A stretch of DNA of 64,000 nucleotides from Candidatus Thermodiscus eudorianus. GTDB lineage: Archaea > Thermoproteota > Thermoprotei_A > Sulfolobales > Acidilobaceae. Location of the stretch: positions 186,001 to 250,000 of the forward strand of contig WAOW01000005.1 of the NCBI GenBank assembly GCA_015521085.1, given 5' to 3'. Below, piece after piece: positions 23,802 to 33,275 of the stretch (positions are counted from its first letter, which is position 1; every line of letters begins with the position of its first letter). The position numbers and the translations under genes are program-made. The notes beneath the pieces were generated by a model, which had not been told where the DNA came from, did no database searches, and saw only the letters and a list, made by a program, of their open reading frames with translations.

Positions 23802-26645
23802 GTGATAGGAGGGATGAGCAGGGAAAGCACTATCATAGAGATGCTCCATCCAAAGGTCAGGGAGCTCGTCGATGAAAAGGGATGGTCTAGTCTAACTCCG
23901 GTCCAAGAGTTGGCACTGCCAGCGATATTCAATGGGCATAATGTGTTGATCATGGCTCCGACAGGAGAGGGTAAGACCGAGGCCGCACTCCTACCTATTC
24001 TATCCATGATGTTGAACTCTAGGGCACAGCCGGTCTCTCTACTCTATATAACACCCATGAAGGCGTTAATCAATGACATATACCTCCGCGTTAAATGGTG
24101 GACTGACAGGCTGGGTTTCAAAGTCGCTAGAAAGCACGGCGATACCAGTTCCAGCGAAAGAAGCCGTAGACTACGGGAGAAACCTCATATACTCATTACA
24201 ACCCCTGAGAGCCTAGAGATAGATTTAGACTGGGCCCCCAAGTTCCGGCAAAACTATAGGAACCTACAGTGGATAATCGTCGACGAGGTACACGAGCTAC
24301 TAGCCAGTAAGAGAGGGGCCCAGTTCGCACTCCAGCTAGAGAGGCTCAGAAAGCTTACTGGCAGGGATATACAAGTGATAGGCTTATCGGCTACAGTGGG
24401 TGATCCAGAGTGGACGATAACCCTCCTCTCTGGAGCTAGCCAGCGGCCTAAAAGCATAGTAGACCCCGAGATGATTAAGCACCCAGAGATCTCTATCGTT
24501 TACACTAACGAGGACTCAGGCGATCCGTGGATTGCTGTGGCTAGAAAGGTCGTAGAAGAAGTCGAGAAACCTTCACTCATATTCGTTAACAGCAGGTATG
24601 TTGCCGAGAGGATAAAGGGGGCTCTCGAAGAGCTCAACGTTAGGGATGTATTCGTTCATCATTCTAGTGTATCAGCGGAGCTCAGAGAGGAGGCCGAGGA
24701 CAAGCTCCGGAGTGGAGAGTTGTCGGCAATAGTATGTACTAAGACCTTGGAGGTCGGGATCGACGTAGGTAGGATAAGAAAAGTTATCCAGGTAAAGTCG
24801 CCTGGAAGAGTTGCTAGCCTGCTACAGAGGATTGGTAGAAGCGGGCATGTCCGTGGCGGCACTCCCAGGGGTGTAATCATAGCGACGGAGCCATTAGATC
24901 TCCTAGAGTCTATGGCTATCGCGTCACTAGCGGTCGAGAAGAAGGTAGAGAATACTTCTATCCGCAGGATACCTCTAGACGTATTGGCTAGACAGGTACA
25001 AGGTCTACTTTTATCTAAAAAGAAGATGAAAATCGACGATATATATGCACTCATAGCCAGTAGCCCAGCGGTAAACGTCTCCCGCGAGGAATTCCACGAT
25101 CTAATAGACTATATGGTATCATTGGGCACTTTGAGGAGGGAAGGCGACTACGTCAGACTGGGCTCCGGGTTCTACAAGATATGGAGGTTTAGAGGTGACA
25201 AAGGTGCCAAGGCCTGGTGGAGTAGGGATTTCAGCGAGTTCTTCTCTATGATAAATGAGCGAGACACTTTTATCGTAAAATATAATGATAGGATAATAGG
25301 TTATATTGACTCTGTATTCGTATACAGGCATCTTAGAACAGGCGACGTGATACGTCTAGCCGGCGGTTCCTGGCTCATCAAAAAGATAGACGACAACTCT
25401 GGTAAAGTAGAAGTAGAGCCCAGCGATTCACCGGCTGAAGTACCCCTATGGAGAGGGGAAGGTCCGCGGAGGAGCAAGACGGTCGCCGAGAGGATATCGG
25501 CTATCCTTGAAAACGGGGTCCCTCCCGGAGTCGAAGTTGAAGATTACGGTTTAGAGATACTGCGTAGATGGTCGAAAGAGTACAGGAGACGAGGCCTGCC
25601 TACACCGTCAACGGACTCTGTTATATACGAGACCTACAACGACGAACATATAGTGACTGTACTGCTGGGGAGCGGCGCCAACGAGGTATTAGGTCTAATA
25701 GCTTTCCATGAGGCCATGAAGGTTCTAGGGTTAAACGTCTATTATAGGGCCTCGTTCTCCGGTTTTAGCGTGAAATCCCCTGGTTTAAACCCTCTTGAAA
25801 CGTTTATGGAGATAAATCCCGACGAGATATATGACATCGTCTGGACTGTGCTCGATAAGAGTCCCTATCTATACCAGGTAATACGCGATATACAGCTATC
25901 TTTCGGCAAGATAGGCTCTATAGACGTCGAGGAAGACTACTTTATAGTTGAGGAGGCCAAGAGGCAGGTTATAGAAGAATACCTGGATATAGAGACGGCG
26001 AGAGAGTTCATCACCATGCTACAGGAGGGCAAGATAAAGGTACATACGCCGATGGGAGGAGGACTAACCCCCATCGCCAGAGAGATACTAAAGGCGCCGC
26101 CGGTAAAACCCTGGATGCCAGACCTGGCCAGGAGAATAGCACGCATGCTAGAGGGCTCCGCACTGACAGTATTCGAGCTGGCTGATATACTTGAACTAGC
26201 AGAGAAAACTGTGGAGGCTAAGATAAAAGACATGAGACGCCCGGATTACGACGATATAAGAGTAGTTGGATTTATCGATATCGATGATGATGACTGGAGG
26301 TGGACCCTCCTAAGATCGCTTGAAGAGGTGGTCTCGATGGAGGAGTTCGAGAACAGCTTCAAACCGGTAAGAATGAGGGAACCCCTGAGAGTTTATATAA
26401 AGCCTACACAGGCCCATAGGCCCAAGGAACTCATAGTTACTCCGGAGACGGTTGTCAAGAACTATGAACGGATCAAGCAGATGTTCCCCCAGGAACTGTA
26501 TAATGTTAGGATAACCTCTGCTTATAGTGAGAATAGGAAGGATGACGTTGTTATATCTCACTACTATGTAACGGCTGACGCCTTGAAATACCTGCTCCTT
26601 AACGCGGCTAAGTACATAGAAGAGAAATATTATTTCTTCTATTAA
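23802..26645 (+). CDS. lhr: Lhr-type superfamily 2 helicase
   Basis: Large helicase-related protein (947 residues; archaeal Lhr usually 850-950). Q motif LTPVQ, Walker A APTGEGKT (52-59), DEVH box (IIVDEVHELLAS near 160), motif III LSATVGD, motif IV-VI VFVNSR-type IFVNSRYVAER, KTLEVGIDVGRI and LLQRIGRSGH. The C-terminal half holds the winged-helix and Lhr-specific domains. Archaeal Lhr enzymes act on forked DNA in repair. Start is GTG 23802 or ATG 23814; GGAGG lies 1 nt from the latter, so the former is preferred. Heads a run of three same-strand genes. Confidence 0.93.
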   Translation: MIGGMSRESTIIEMLHPKVRELVDEKGWSSLTPVQELALPAIFNGHNVLIMAPTGEGKTEAALLPILSMMLNSRAQPVSLLYITPMKALINDIYLRVKWWTDRLGFKVARKHGDTSSSERSRRLREKPHILITTPESLEIDLDWAPKFRQNYRNLQWIIVDEVHELLASKRGAQFALQLERLRKLTGRDIQVIGLSATVGDPEWTITLLSGASQRPKSIVDPEMIKHPEISIVYTNEDSGDPWIAVARKVVEEVEKPSLIFVNSRYVAERIKGALEELNVRDVFVHHSSVSAELREEAEDKLRSGELSAIVCTKTLEVGIDVGRIRKVIQVKSPGRVASLLQRIGRSGHVRGGTPRGVIIATEPLDLLESMAIASLAVEKKVENTSIRRIPLDVLARQVQGLLLSKKKMKIDDIYALIASSPAVNVSREEFHDLIDYMVSLGTLRREGDYVRLGSGFYKIWRFRGDKGAKAWWSRDFSEFFSMINERDTFIVKYNDRIIGYIDSVFVYRHLRTGDVIRLAGGSWLIKKIDDNSGKVEVEPSDSPAEVPLWRGEGPRRSKTVAERISAILENGVPPGVEVEDYGLEILRRWSKEYRRRGLPTPSTDSVIYETYNDEHIVTVLLGSGANEVLGLIAFHEAMKVLGLNVYYRASFSGFSVKSPGLNPLETFMEINPDEIYDIVWTVLDKSPYLYQVIRDIQLSFGKIGSIDVEEDYFIVEEAKRQVIEEYLDIETAREFITMLQEGKIKVHTPMGGGLTPIAREILKAPPVKPWMPDLARRIARMLEGSALTVFELADILELAEKTVEAKIKDMRRPDYDDIRVVGFIDIDDDDWRWTLLRSLEEVVSMEEFENSFKPVRMREPLRVYIKPTQAHRPKELIVTPETVVKNYERIKQMFPQELYNVRITSAYSENRKDDVVISHYYVTADALKYLLLNAAKYIEEKYYFFY

Positions 26646-26669
26646 ATTTAATTTTAGATGGTGTAGAAT

Positions 26670-27317
26670 ATGGTGAGGGCCAACAAGGAGCTGAGGCCTA
26701 TCTACGACGAGTTAGAGCCGGTGTATGCTGCCCTAGCAAGAGCATCGCTAAATGCTCGTAGCGACCTTGAGTGGGGCTACGTAAGGGATCGTCTAGACGA
26801 CTTCGCATCCAAAATGGAGGAATTCGTTGGAACCTACAAGAGACTAGGATGGAAGACTATGGAGAAGACCGTGGTAGAGGGCCTCGCTGTACTTGACAGC
26901 GCTGGCGAACGGTGGAAACTAGTCGATGCCGTTTTGAAGCTGGAGGAGCGATTCGACAAAATAATCAAGATTACCAGTATCGCGTATAATTACATATTTA
27001 GAGCAAGGATCGTGTCTTATTCAGTAGCGTTCTTGACGTCGATTCTAATGGTTTTGAGTTCGCCTAACCTCCTGGGTCTATCGTTGTCAATGGTAGTGTT
27101 ATCAATGGCAATGGCGGCCCTCTTGTTGTCAGCTTCGAGTTATTCTTCGTATCCGGCGGCAGCGGCGATCATACTATTTATAATAAATATTATATCTAAC
27201 AAGTATCTTATTTCGATTAAGGCATCAGCCATACTATCAATCATACTACTCGCAATAACGATATCACTGCCCAGCGCCCTCAAGAGAACATTTAACATAG
27301 AGGGTCTACGGTCATGA
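26670..27317 (+). CDS. Hypothetical protein with cytosolic N-terminus and four-helix membrane C-terminus
   Basis: Not recognised. Residues 1-105 are soluble and helical (PIYDELEPVYAALARASLN, DFASKMEEFVGTYKRLG). From about 110 four hydrophobic segments follow, including YSVAFLTSILMVLSS, LSMVVLSMAMAALLLSA, AAAIILFIINIIS and ILSIILLAITISLPSA. No signal peptide. It lies 24 nt after lhr and its stop overlaps the next ATG by 4 nt (ATGA), so it is translationally coupled to the small multidrug-export family protein. Confidence 0.65.
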   Translation: MVRANKELRPIYDELEPVYAALARASLNARSDLEWGYVRDRLDDFASKMEEFVGTYKRLGWKTMEKTVVEGLAVLDSAGERWKLVDAVLKLEERFDKIIKITSIAYNYIFRARIVSYSVAFLTSILMVLSSPNLLGLSLSMVVLSMAMAALLLSASSYSSYPAAAAIILFIINIISNKYLISIKASAILSIILLAITISLPSALKRTFNIEGLRS

Positions 27318-27814
27318 TAACACGTAACGACGTAATACAGGCCCTCTCGACGCTAGACCCACGCTTGTCAACGCTCATACTGTCGTTTATCCCCATTATA
27401 GAACCGAGATTCGCCATATGGGCTGGAGTAACCATATACGGGATGCCTCCTCTAGAGGCACTAGCCGTAACAATAACCGGGTTGTTTATCTTGTCACTAG
27501 TTATAACACTCCTAATCGAGGGAATACTAGACTCTGCACGTGAAGGAATGTTGTCTAGGATACCGCTACTACAGCGCTTTGTCGTGTGGCTTGAGAATAG
27601 GAGCCTGGAGAAAGCTAGTCCCCTAATCAAGCGTTACGGCTGGATAGGACTCGTCGCTTTCGTCGCGGTGCCGTTGCCCTTCACTGGAGTCTATACAGGA
27701 TCCATCGCTAGTGTACTGCTCGGTATCAAGGGAAAAAGAATGTTTACTGGCTTGTTTGTAGGGGGGCTAATTAGCGTGTTGATTAATTTTATGGTTATAT
27801 TAGGTTATTATTGA
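27314..27814 (+). CDS. Small multidrug-export family membrane protein (COG2426)
   Basis: 166 residues, four to five membrane helices. Matches the PF06695/COG2426 pattern: an early re-entrant-type segment SFIPIIEPRFAIWAG, LAVTITGLFILSLVITLLI, a cytosolic loop, and then IGLVAFVAVPLPFTGVYTGS with the conserved P-L-P-x-T-G motif. Transport function is a family label rather than proven. Translationally coupled (ATGA) to the upstream membrane protein; converges on superoxide reductase with 5 nt between. Confidence 0.8.
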   Translation: MITRNDVIQALSTLDPRLSTLILSFIPIIEPRFAIWAGVTIYGMPPLEALAVTITGLFILSLVITLLIEGILDSAREGMLSRIPLLQRFVVWLENRSLEKASPLIKRYGWIGLVAFVAVPLPFTGVYTGSIASVLLGIKGKRMFTGLFVGGLISVLINFMVILGYY

Positions 27815-27819
27815 TGGCG

Positions 27820-28194
27820 TTACTCGACTTTTATCTCTTTTCTAGCTTCCCAGAGTCCATGCAGGTTGCAGTATGTTATAACGTACAGTGTACCGCTCTT
27901 GTTTAGCGTGAGCTTCAGCGAAGCCTCTGCGACGGTGTACTCGGGTTCCCACTCTATCTTTGCTACTCGTACAGGGTTGAAGGGCCTCCCCTCCTCATAG
28001 AACCATACTTCTGCATACCTGATCGAGTGGTGGGTCTTCATCTCATGGGGACCGACGGTTATCTTGACTTCGAAAGCCTCTCCTTTCTTAACCACCTCTG
28101 GCGCCTCTATCTTGGCTGTGTGTGTCTCGGCCTTGGAGATGACTTGCTCGGGCGCCTCCTCCGGGGTGTATATGATGTCTCCGAACTTCGCCAT
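27820..28194 (-). CDS. Superoxide reductase (neelaredoxin type), lysine-less
   Basis: Class II (1Fe) superoxide reductase reducing superoxide to peroxide in a catalase-free detoxification suited to anaerobes. The centre II ligands are visible: H25, H50, H55 or H56 (GPHEMKTHHS), C109 and H112 in CNLHGLWE. No N-terminal desulforedoxin domain. The usual EKHVP motif reads ETH (E23-T24-H25): the catalytic-loop lysine is threonine. 124 residues is normal. GGTGATG stands before the ATG. Electrons in such systems come from rubredoxin-like donors; none is seen nearby. Confidence 0.9.
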   Translation of the reverse strand: MAKFGDIIYTPEEAPEQVISKAETHTAKIEAPEVVKKGEAFEVKITVGPHEMKTHHSIRYAEVWFYEEGRPFNPVRVAKIEWEPEYTVAEASLKLTLNKSGTLYVITYCNLHGLWEARKEIKVE

Positions 28195-28302
28195 AATACA
28201 TCACCAGTTACTAGGATACATGTAGGAGTAAATAGACTTAAGGTAAATACTAGGGTTCCTGCATGGCATCCGGTACTGGTCCGTGTTATTAACCTGGTGA
28301 TA

Positions 28303-28327
28303 CCGGGTAATAGCTCCATTATCCCGG
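28303..28327. repeat. GC-rich imperfect hairpin upstream of reverse gyrase
   Basis: CCGGGTAAT and ATTATCCCGG flank a short AGCTCC loop, giving a 9-10 bp stem with one bulged base. It is in the 207-nt region between the divergent superoxide reductase and reverse gyrase genes, about 75 nt before the reverse gyrase ATG. It may be an operator or a leader structure. No other element is clear in this gap besides GGTGAT ribosome sites on both sides. Confidence 0.3.
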
Positions 28328-28401
28328 CCTCCCGCGTAATAGGCAACAGGAGTACGGCATCTAGCTAGACGAGGTCCACGAGTAAGACCGGTGATACCAC
28401 T

Positions 28402-31400
28402 ATGAAGAGGCTCGACCCCATCTTCAAGACCTCATGCCCTAACTGTGGCGGGCCTATAAGTGCCGAGAGACTGGAAAAGGGCCTTCCATGCGAGGCTTGC
28501 CTGCCTAATGCGACTGCTGGCACGGTGACTGAGATAGCCCAGAGCCTCGCTAAGAGAGGCGTGTTGAAGGGTTATCTATGGCTGTACGACCTAGCGGAGA
28601 GATTCGACGATTTTAAAGTCTTTTTCGAGGCTAGGGTGGGGTCGAGCCTCTGGAGCGCTCAAGCTAGCTGGGCTAAGAGGCTACTCTCCCTTGAGAGCCT
28701 GGCTATAATAGCACCCACGGGAGTGGGGAAGTCCACGCTGTTACAGGCCTATGCATCCTATAGAGTCCGCCGTGACCGGTGGCGCGTGCTTTATCTGGTT
28801 CCTACCGAGAACTTGGCCAAACAGGTTGTTGAGAGGCTCAAGGGGTTAGTGGGAGGGGAGCTAGCCTACTATTATGGTTCTATGCCGAAGGCGTTGAAGG
28901 AGCAGCAGCTTGAAAGGATCAAGAAGGGCAGTTATAAGGTACTCGTTGTGACCACAAGTTTCTTGCAGAGGAGATTCGATCTATTATCCGGAAGCAGCGG
29001 TTTCAACCTAGTCATAGTCGACGATGTGGACAGTCTACTCAGGAATAGCAGAAACGTCGACAGGGTCCTCCTACTACTGGGGTTCTCAAGGGAATCGATA
29101 GAGGCTGCAGAGGAGCTAGTCAAGGCCAAACTCAAACTGTACGCCGCCCTAGCCTCAGGGAAAGAGGAGAAAATCGAGGAATTAAGGTCGAGAGTAGCTG
29201 AGGTAGAATCCAGGTTACGAGCCTCGATAGACGGTAGCCAGGGTCAACTAGTTATCGCATCTGCAACGGGCAGGCCACGGGGCATAAGACACTTACTCTT
29301 CAAGGAGCTACTCGGCTTCGAGGTCGGCGGTGGAACTGACTACATGAGGAACGTCCTCGACACCTATAAGATCACGGAAAATCCTATTGGCGATGTTATA
29401 GAGATAGTTAAAACCATGGGAGACGGGGGGATAGTATTCATCTCACAGTTATATGGTAAAACACATGCGAAGCTAGTCTATAAGAAGCTGGATGAGGCGG
29501 GTATACCAGCTTCACTGGCGCTAGCTGGCTCCCGGAGGAGTATAGAGAAGCTGGCTAGCGGTAAGGTAAAGATCCTAGTCGGCGTGGCCAGCAGGTACGG
29601 TGTCATAGTGAGGGGACTCGATCTTCCGGAAAAAGTCAGGTATGCTGTATTCCTGGGCGTACCAGCCAGGATTCAACTTTATGAAGATGCTGTTTCAAAC
29701 CCTAGGCGCCTCTTGACACTGCTATACTACTTGAATGATCAGGGTATAGAGTGGGCTAAGTCCTATATCGATAAAATAAGGAAGCTAATGGATAAAATAA
29801 CAGATTACAGTATAGTATCCATGGCGTTCAAGGGTAGGATCAAGCCAGAGGGCCTTCTAAGGGAGCTAATCTCGACGATGAAGGAAGCCGCCGATCGGGC
29901 GGAGGAAGAATTCAAAACACGCATTGGAGTAGGGGAAACGCTGAGGATCGGAGGAATCGTCCTTGAAAATAGCGGGGACAAGCTATCGGTCATCATACCC
30001 GATGCCCCAACATACCTACAAGCCAGTGGCAGGACGAGCAGGCTCTACAAGGGCACAATGACTTATGGAGTAAGCATAATCCTGGAGCGGAGAAAGGATC
30101 TCGTAGAGGCACTCTGGGAGAGACTCTCCTGGTACACTAGCGACAAGCCTGTAGACTTCTCAAGGGTCTCCGTGGAAGACGAGCTGGCTAGGATCGAGGA
30201 GAGCAGGAAGGGTAAAGGGAAGAAGGTCACAGTTAAATCAGTCCTCCTCATAGTGGAGTCACCCACTAAAGCCCGGACAATAGCCTGGTTCTGGGGCAGA
30301 CCAAGCAAGAGGAGAAGTGGTAGAACGACTATTTACGAGACAAGCGTTAGCGACCCGGAGACCGGCATAGTGTATCTGCTCACGATAACAGCCACGAGAG
30401 GGCATCTATACGATCTATCAATCGATGAAGACGACGGGGTATATGGCGTCATTATGGATAACGGTAGGATAAGACCCGTCTATGCCCCGATAAGGAGATG
30501 CCTCGACTGCGGATACCAATACGCTGGCACCGGCCCCTGCCCCCGCTGCGGCTCGGTAAACGTCAACGACTCAAGGAGGACTATACAACTATTGAGAAAG
30601 CTAGCTACGGAAGTCGACGAGGTAATCATAGCAACCGACCCAGACCGGGAAGGCGAGAAGATAGCATGGGACGTCTACCTCGCCCTAAAACCCTATAACG
30701 ACAACATAAAGAGGGGGAGATTCCACGAGGTTACGAGGGAGGCAGTTCTAGAAGCCCTAAGGAACGCAAACGGCATAGAAGAGCCGCTAGTTAACGCTCA
30801 GATCGTCAGGAGAATAGAGGACAGATGGATAGGGTTCTACCTCAGCAGCCACCTATGGAGCGTATTCGGTAAGAGATGGTACGGAGCCGGCCGGGTACAG
30901 ACTCCAGTTCTCGGATGGATAATCGACAGGTACGAGGAGTACAAGAGAGGGAGGGGCTACCGGGTAGTAGCGGTATTAGAAGACGGCAGAGTCTACTTCT
31001 TCACAAAGGATAAAGCAGAAGCCGAGCAAGCGGCACAATCCAAGAGTATAATTGTGGCCGAAGCCACATACTGGGAGGAAACACATAACCCCCCACCCCC
31101 CTTCACCACGGACTCCCTACTCTACGAGGCGTCTAGAAGGTACTCCTATAACGCCCGGTTCACCATGAAGCTAGCCCAAGACTTATTTGAAAGCGGCTTG
31201 ATTACGTACCATAGAACAGACTCCACCAGGGTATCTAAAACCGGGATGGCTATAGCGGCCTCCTATCTAGAAAAGACTGGCCTAAAGCACCTCTACAGGC
31301 CCAGGTCTTGGGGCGACTCTGGAGCACACGAAGCAATCAGGCCCACAAGACCCATATCTCCAGAGGAACTCGAACGAATGGTCTACGATGGTACTATAAA

Positions 31401-32022
31401 GGTCCCGCTAAAACTGACTAGAGCCCACATAAAGCTCTACGACCTGATATTCAGGAGGTTCATCGCCAGCCAGATGACCCCGTCAACAGTGAAAATGGCG
31501 TCGATAACGCTCAGGCTAGGCACACTAAACGAAGTGGTCGAGGGCCCGGTCGACTACCGGGGCGAGGGATTCCATCTAGTCTACAAGCCCAGGGCCAGGA
31601 AGTGGGCTGACGGGTTATCAAAGGGCCAGGAGATCCCGGTACTGGAGACGCGTGTCGTGAGGGCCAGCGCGGTGTCACTACTAAAGTCCGGAGACGTTAT
31701 ACAGTTGATGAAGAAGCGCGGCATAGGCAGGCCTAGCACCTATGCCAAGGCGATAGAGGCCAATATAAGGCACGGCTATGTAATCGAGAGTAAGAGGCTC
31801 AACTACCTGATACCGACAAAGCACGGTATCAGCGTCTACGGGTACCTAGCCGAGAACTTCGCCGAGCTAGTCTCCGAAGAGACCAGCAGGAGAATGGAAG
31901 AGAGGCTAACCAGCATAGAACGCGGCGAGACCGATCCAATCGAGGTCATAGAGGATGTGAAGTCGCTCATAACAGGGTTGGTAGACGCGGCAAATCTATC
32001 GCGGACCGCCATCTCGACTTGA
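28402..32022 (+). CDS. rgy: Reverse gyrase
   Basis: Introduces positive supercoils using ATP; a hallmark of hyperthermophiles. N-terminal zinc finger C12-x2-C15...C30-x2-C33, Walker A APTGVGKST (about 105-113), VIVDDVDSLL as motif II, latch region in the second RecA domain, then the topoisomerase IA half: Toprim LLIVESPTKARTIAWFWG (about 616), a second zinc finger CLDCGYQYAGTGPCPRCGS (about 700), ATDPDREGEKIAWD, and the catalytic tyrosine Y936 in LITYHRTDSTR. 1206 residues is full length. GGTGAT precedes the ATG. No intein. Confidence 0.97.
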   Translation: MKRLDPIFKTSCPNCGGPISAERLEKGLPCEACLPNATAGTVTEIAQSLAKRGVLKGYLWLYDLAERFDDFKVFFEARVGSSLWSAQASWAKRLLSLESLAIIAPTGVGKSTLLQAYASYRVRRDRWRVLYLVPTENLAKQVVERLKGLVGGELAYYYGSMPKALKEQQLERIKKGSYKVLVVTTSFLQRRFDLLSGSSGFNLVIVDDVDSLLRNSRNVDRVLLLLGFSRESIEAAEELVKAKLKLYAALASGKEEKIEELRSRVAEVESRLRASIDGSQGQLVIASATGRPRGIRHLLFKELLGFEVGGGTDYMRNVLDTYKITENPIGDVIEIVKTMGDGGIVFISQLYGKTHAKLVYKKLDEAGIPASLALAGSRRSIEKLASGKVKILVGVASRYGVIVRGLDLPEKVRYAVFLGVPARIQLYEDAVSNPRRLLTLLYYLNDQGIEWAKSYIDKIRKLMDKITDYSIVSMAFKGRIKPEGLLRELISTMKEAADRAEEEFKTRIGVGETLRIGGIVLENSGDKLSVIIPDAPTYLQASGRTSRLYKGTMTYGVSIILERRKDLVEALWERLSWYTSDKPVDFSRVSVEDELARIEESRKGKGKKVTVKSVLLIVESPTKARTIAWFWGRPSKRRSGRTTIYETSVSDPETGIVYLLTITATRGHLYDLSIDEDDGVYGVIMDNGRIRPVYAPIRRCLDCGYQYAGTGPCPRCGSVNVNDSRRTIQLLRKLATEVDEVIIATDPDREGEKIAWDVYLALKPYNDNIKRGRFHEVTREAVLEALRNANGIEEPLVNAQIVRRIEDRWIGFYLSSHLWSVFGKRWYGAGRVQTPVLGWIIDRYEEYKRGRGYRVVAVLEDGRVYFFTKDKAEAEQAAQSKSIIVAEATYWEETHNPPPPFTTDSLLYEASRRYSYNARFTMKLAQDLFESGLITYHRTDSTRVSKTGMAIAASYLEKTGLKHLYRPRSWGDSGAHEAIRPTRPISPEELERMVYDGTIKVPLKLTRAHIKLYDLIFRRFIASQMTPSTVKMASITLRLGTLNEVVEGPVDYRGEGFHLVYKPRARKWADGLSKGQEIPVLETRVVRASAVSLLKSGDVIQLMKKRGIGRPSTYAKAIEANIRHGYVIESKRLNYLIPTKHGISVYGYLAENFAELVSEETSRRMEERLTSIERGETDPIEVIEDVKSLITGLVDAANLSRTAIST

Positions 32023-32041
32023 CACGGCCGGTGAATAGCCC

Positions 32042-32320
32042 CTAGGATTCGGGCCTATAGGCTAACTCAACGTACAAGTAGCTCTCCCTCCCACCCCCTA
32101 CCCGCCTACTATCTATCTCCCATCCAACAATCTCGACAGAACCCCCCAGCCTCCTACGTACCTCTGCGACGACGTCGGCTAGCACGCAGACGTCCCTTCC
32201 ATAACCGATAAGCCCGATCCTCTCAAACCCCCTATTGAACTCGACAATCACACGTAACGCGTATTCCAACACGCTCCCTCTACGCTTCACCACGATCCTG
32301 GGTACGCTATGGCTTCTCAC
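32042..32320 (-). CDS. Alba-superfamily-like small nucleic-acid-binding protein
   Basis: 92 residues. The strand-helix pattern follows the Alba/Rpp25 fold: PRIVVKRRGSVLEYALRVIV, NRGFERIGLIGYGRDVCVLA (the G-x-G-R-D segment that in Alba leads into helix 2), DVVAEVRRRLG, VEIVGWEID with an arginine-rich loop RRVGGGRES, and a last strand YLYVELAYRP. This is divergent from canonical Alba: the start lacks the acetylatable serine-lysine N-terminus. GTG start at 32320. Lies 60 nt downstream of the Sir2-family gene on the same strand, an Alba-deacetylase family. Confidence 0.62.
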   Translation of the reverse strand: MRSHSVPRIVVKRRGSVLEYALRVIVEFNRGFERIGLIGYGRDVCVLADVVAEVRRRLGGSVEIVGWEIDSRRVGGGRESYLYVELAYRPES

Positions 32321-32380
32321 GCCCCTGGCACCACATCCATTGCCTCTCCAGGCGGAACCACTTATGGAGTGGCGCCAGCC

Positions 32381-33142
32381 TCATATAGATATCTTTAGCC
32401 TCTCGGCTAGAGCCTTAAAGAACCCGCTTGAAGACCCCATATAATTCACGTGCGCAATACCAGAGTACCTGTTCGGCTCAAGGTTAATGTTAACGAGCTT
32501 GGCACCGTTCTCGACTGCAAGGAGTGGCAGGCTGCCAGCGGGCTCGACAACCCCACTAGTGCCGACAACCAGGACTAGATCGGCCTTAAGGAATTCACTG
32601 TAGGCTCTACGAAGAGCATCGGGAGGTAGAGCCTCGCCGAACCAGACAACATCGGGCCTGGCAAGTGAGGAACACCTGGGGCATCTCAGGGGCAACTCGC
32701 TATCCTCCAGGACCCTGTCTATCATCCACTTGTAGCCGCAACCCGTGCAACGCGCCCGCAGTATAGAACCGTGTAGCTCGATTACATTCCTGGAACCAGC
32801 CCTTTGGTGCAGGCCGTCAACATTCTGTGTTACAACAGACCTTACCAAGCCCCTATTCTCCAGCGCGGCTATAACTCTATGGGCTGGCGTCGGCCTCGCC
32901 TGTAGGACCAGTTTCAGCCTCCAAGCATACCATCTCCAAACCCTTAGGGGGTCCCTCTTGAAGGCCTCTGGCGATGCGAGTTCCTCCGGCCTATACTTGT
33001 TCCAGAGACCATCTCTTCCCCGGAAAGTCGGTATCCCTGCCTCCGAGGATATACCCGAGCCCGTGAATACGATGGCATAAGTAGATCTACTGAGCAGTTC
33101 CGCCGTTGCTTCAACAGCTTCCTCCAGGCCTTCTCCACCCAC
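32381..33142 (-). CDS. Sir2-family NAD-dependent protein deacylase
   Basis: Sirtuin. FTGSGISSEAGIPTFRG (26-42) binds NAD, TQNVDGLH (105-112) and the catalytic H124 in IELHGS follow, and four zinc cysteines are at 132, 135, 154 and 157. VGTSGVVEPAGSLP and NINLEPN complete the Rossmann part. In Sulfolobus a Sir2 homolog deacetylates the chromatin protein Alba, raising its DNA affinity. GTG start with GGGGTGA upstream. 253 residues is typical. The downstream same-strand gene is Alba-like. Confidence 0.92.
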   Translation of the reverse strand: MGGEGLEEAVEATAELLSRSTYAIVFTGSGISSEAGIPTFRGRDGLWNKYRPEELASPEAFKRDPLRVWRWYAWRLKLVLQARPTPAHRVIAALENRGLVRSVVTQNVDGLHQRAGSRNVIELHGSILRARCTGCGYKWMIDRVLEDSELPLRCPRCSSLARPDVVWFGEALPPDALRRAYSEFLKADLVLVVGTSGVVEPAGSLPLLAVENGAKLVNINLEPNRYSGIAHVNYMGSSSGFFKALAERLKISI

Positions 33143-33275
33143 CTAGATTCACCCCACAGGATTAAGCTAGGCGCCTCAGATTCCGGCGCATTCTCCACCT
33201 TGGAGTCGGTGACGAGGTTGATCGTCATCGGCGCCATGGAAAGGAGGGTCCCCACCACATACTTATTATTGGAGC

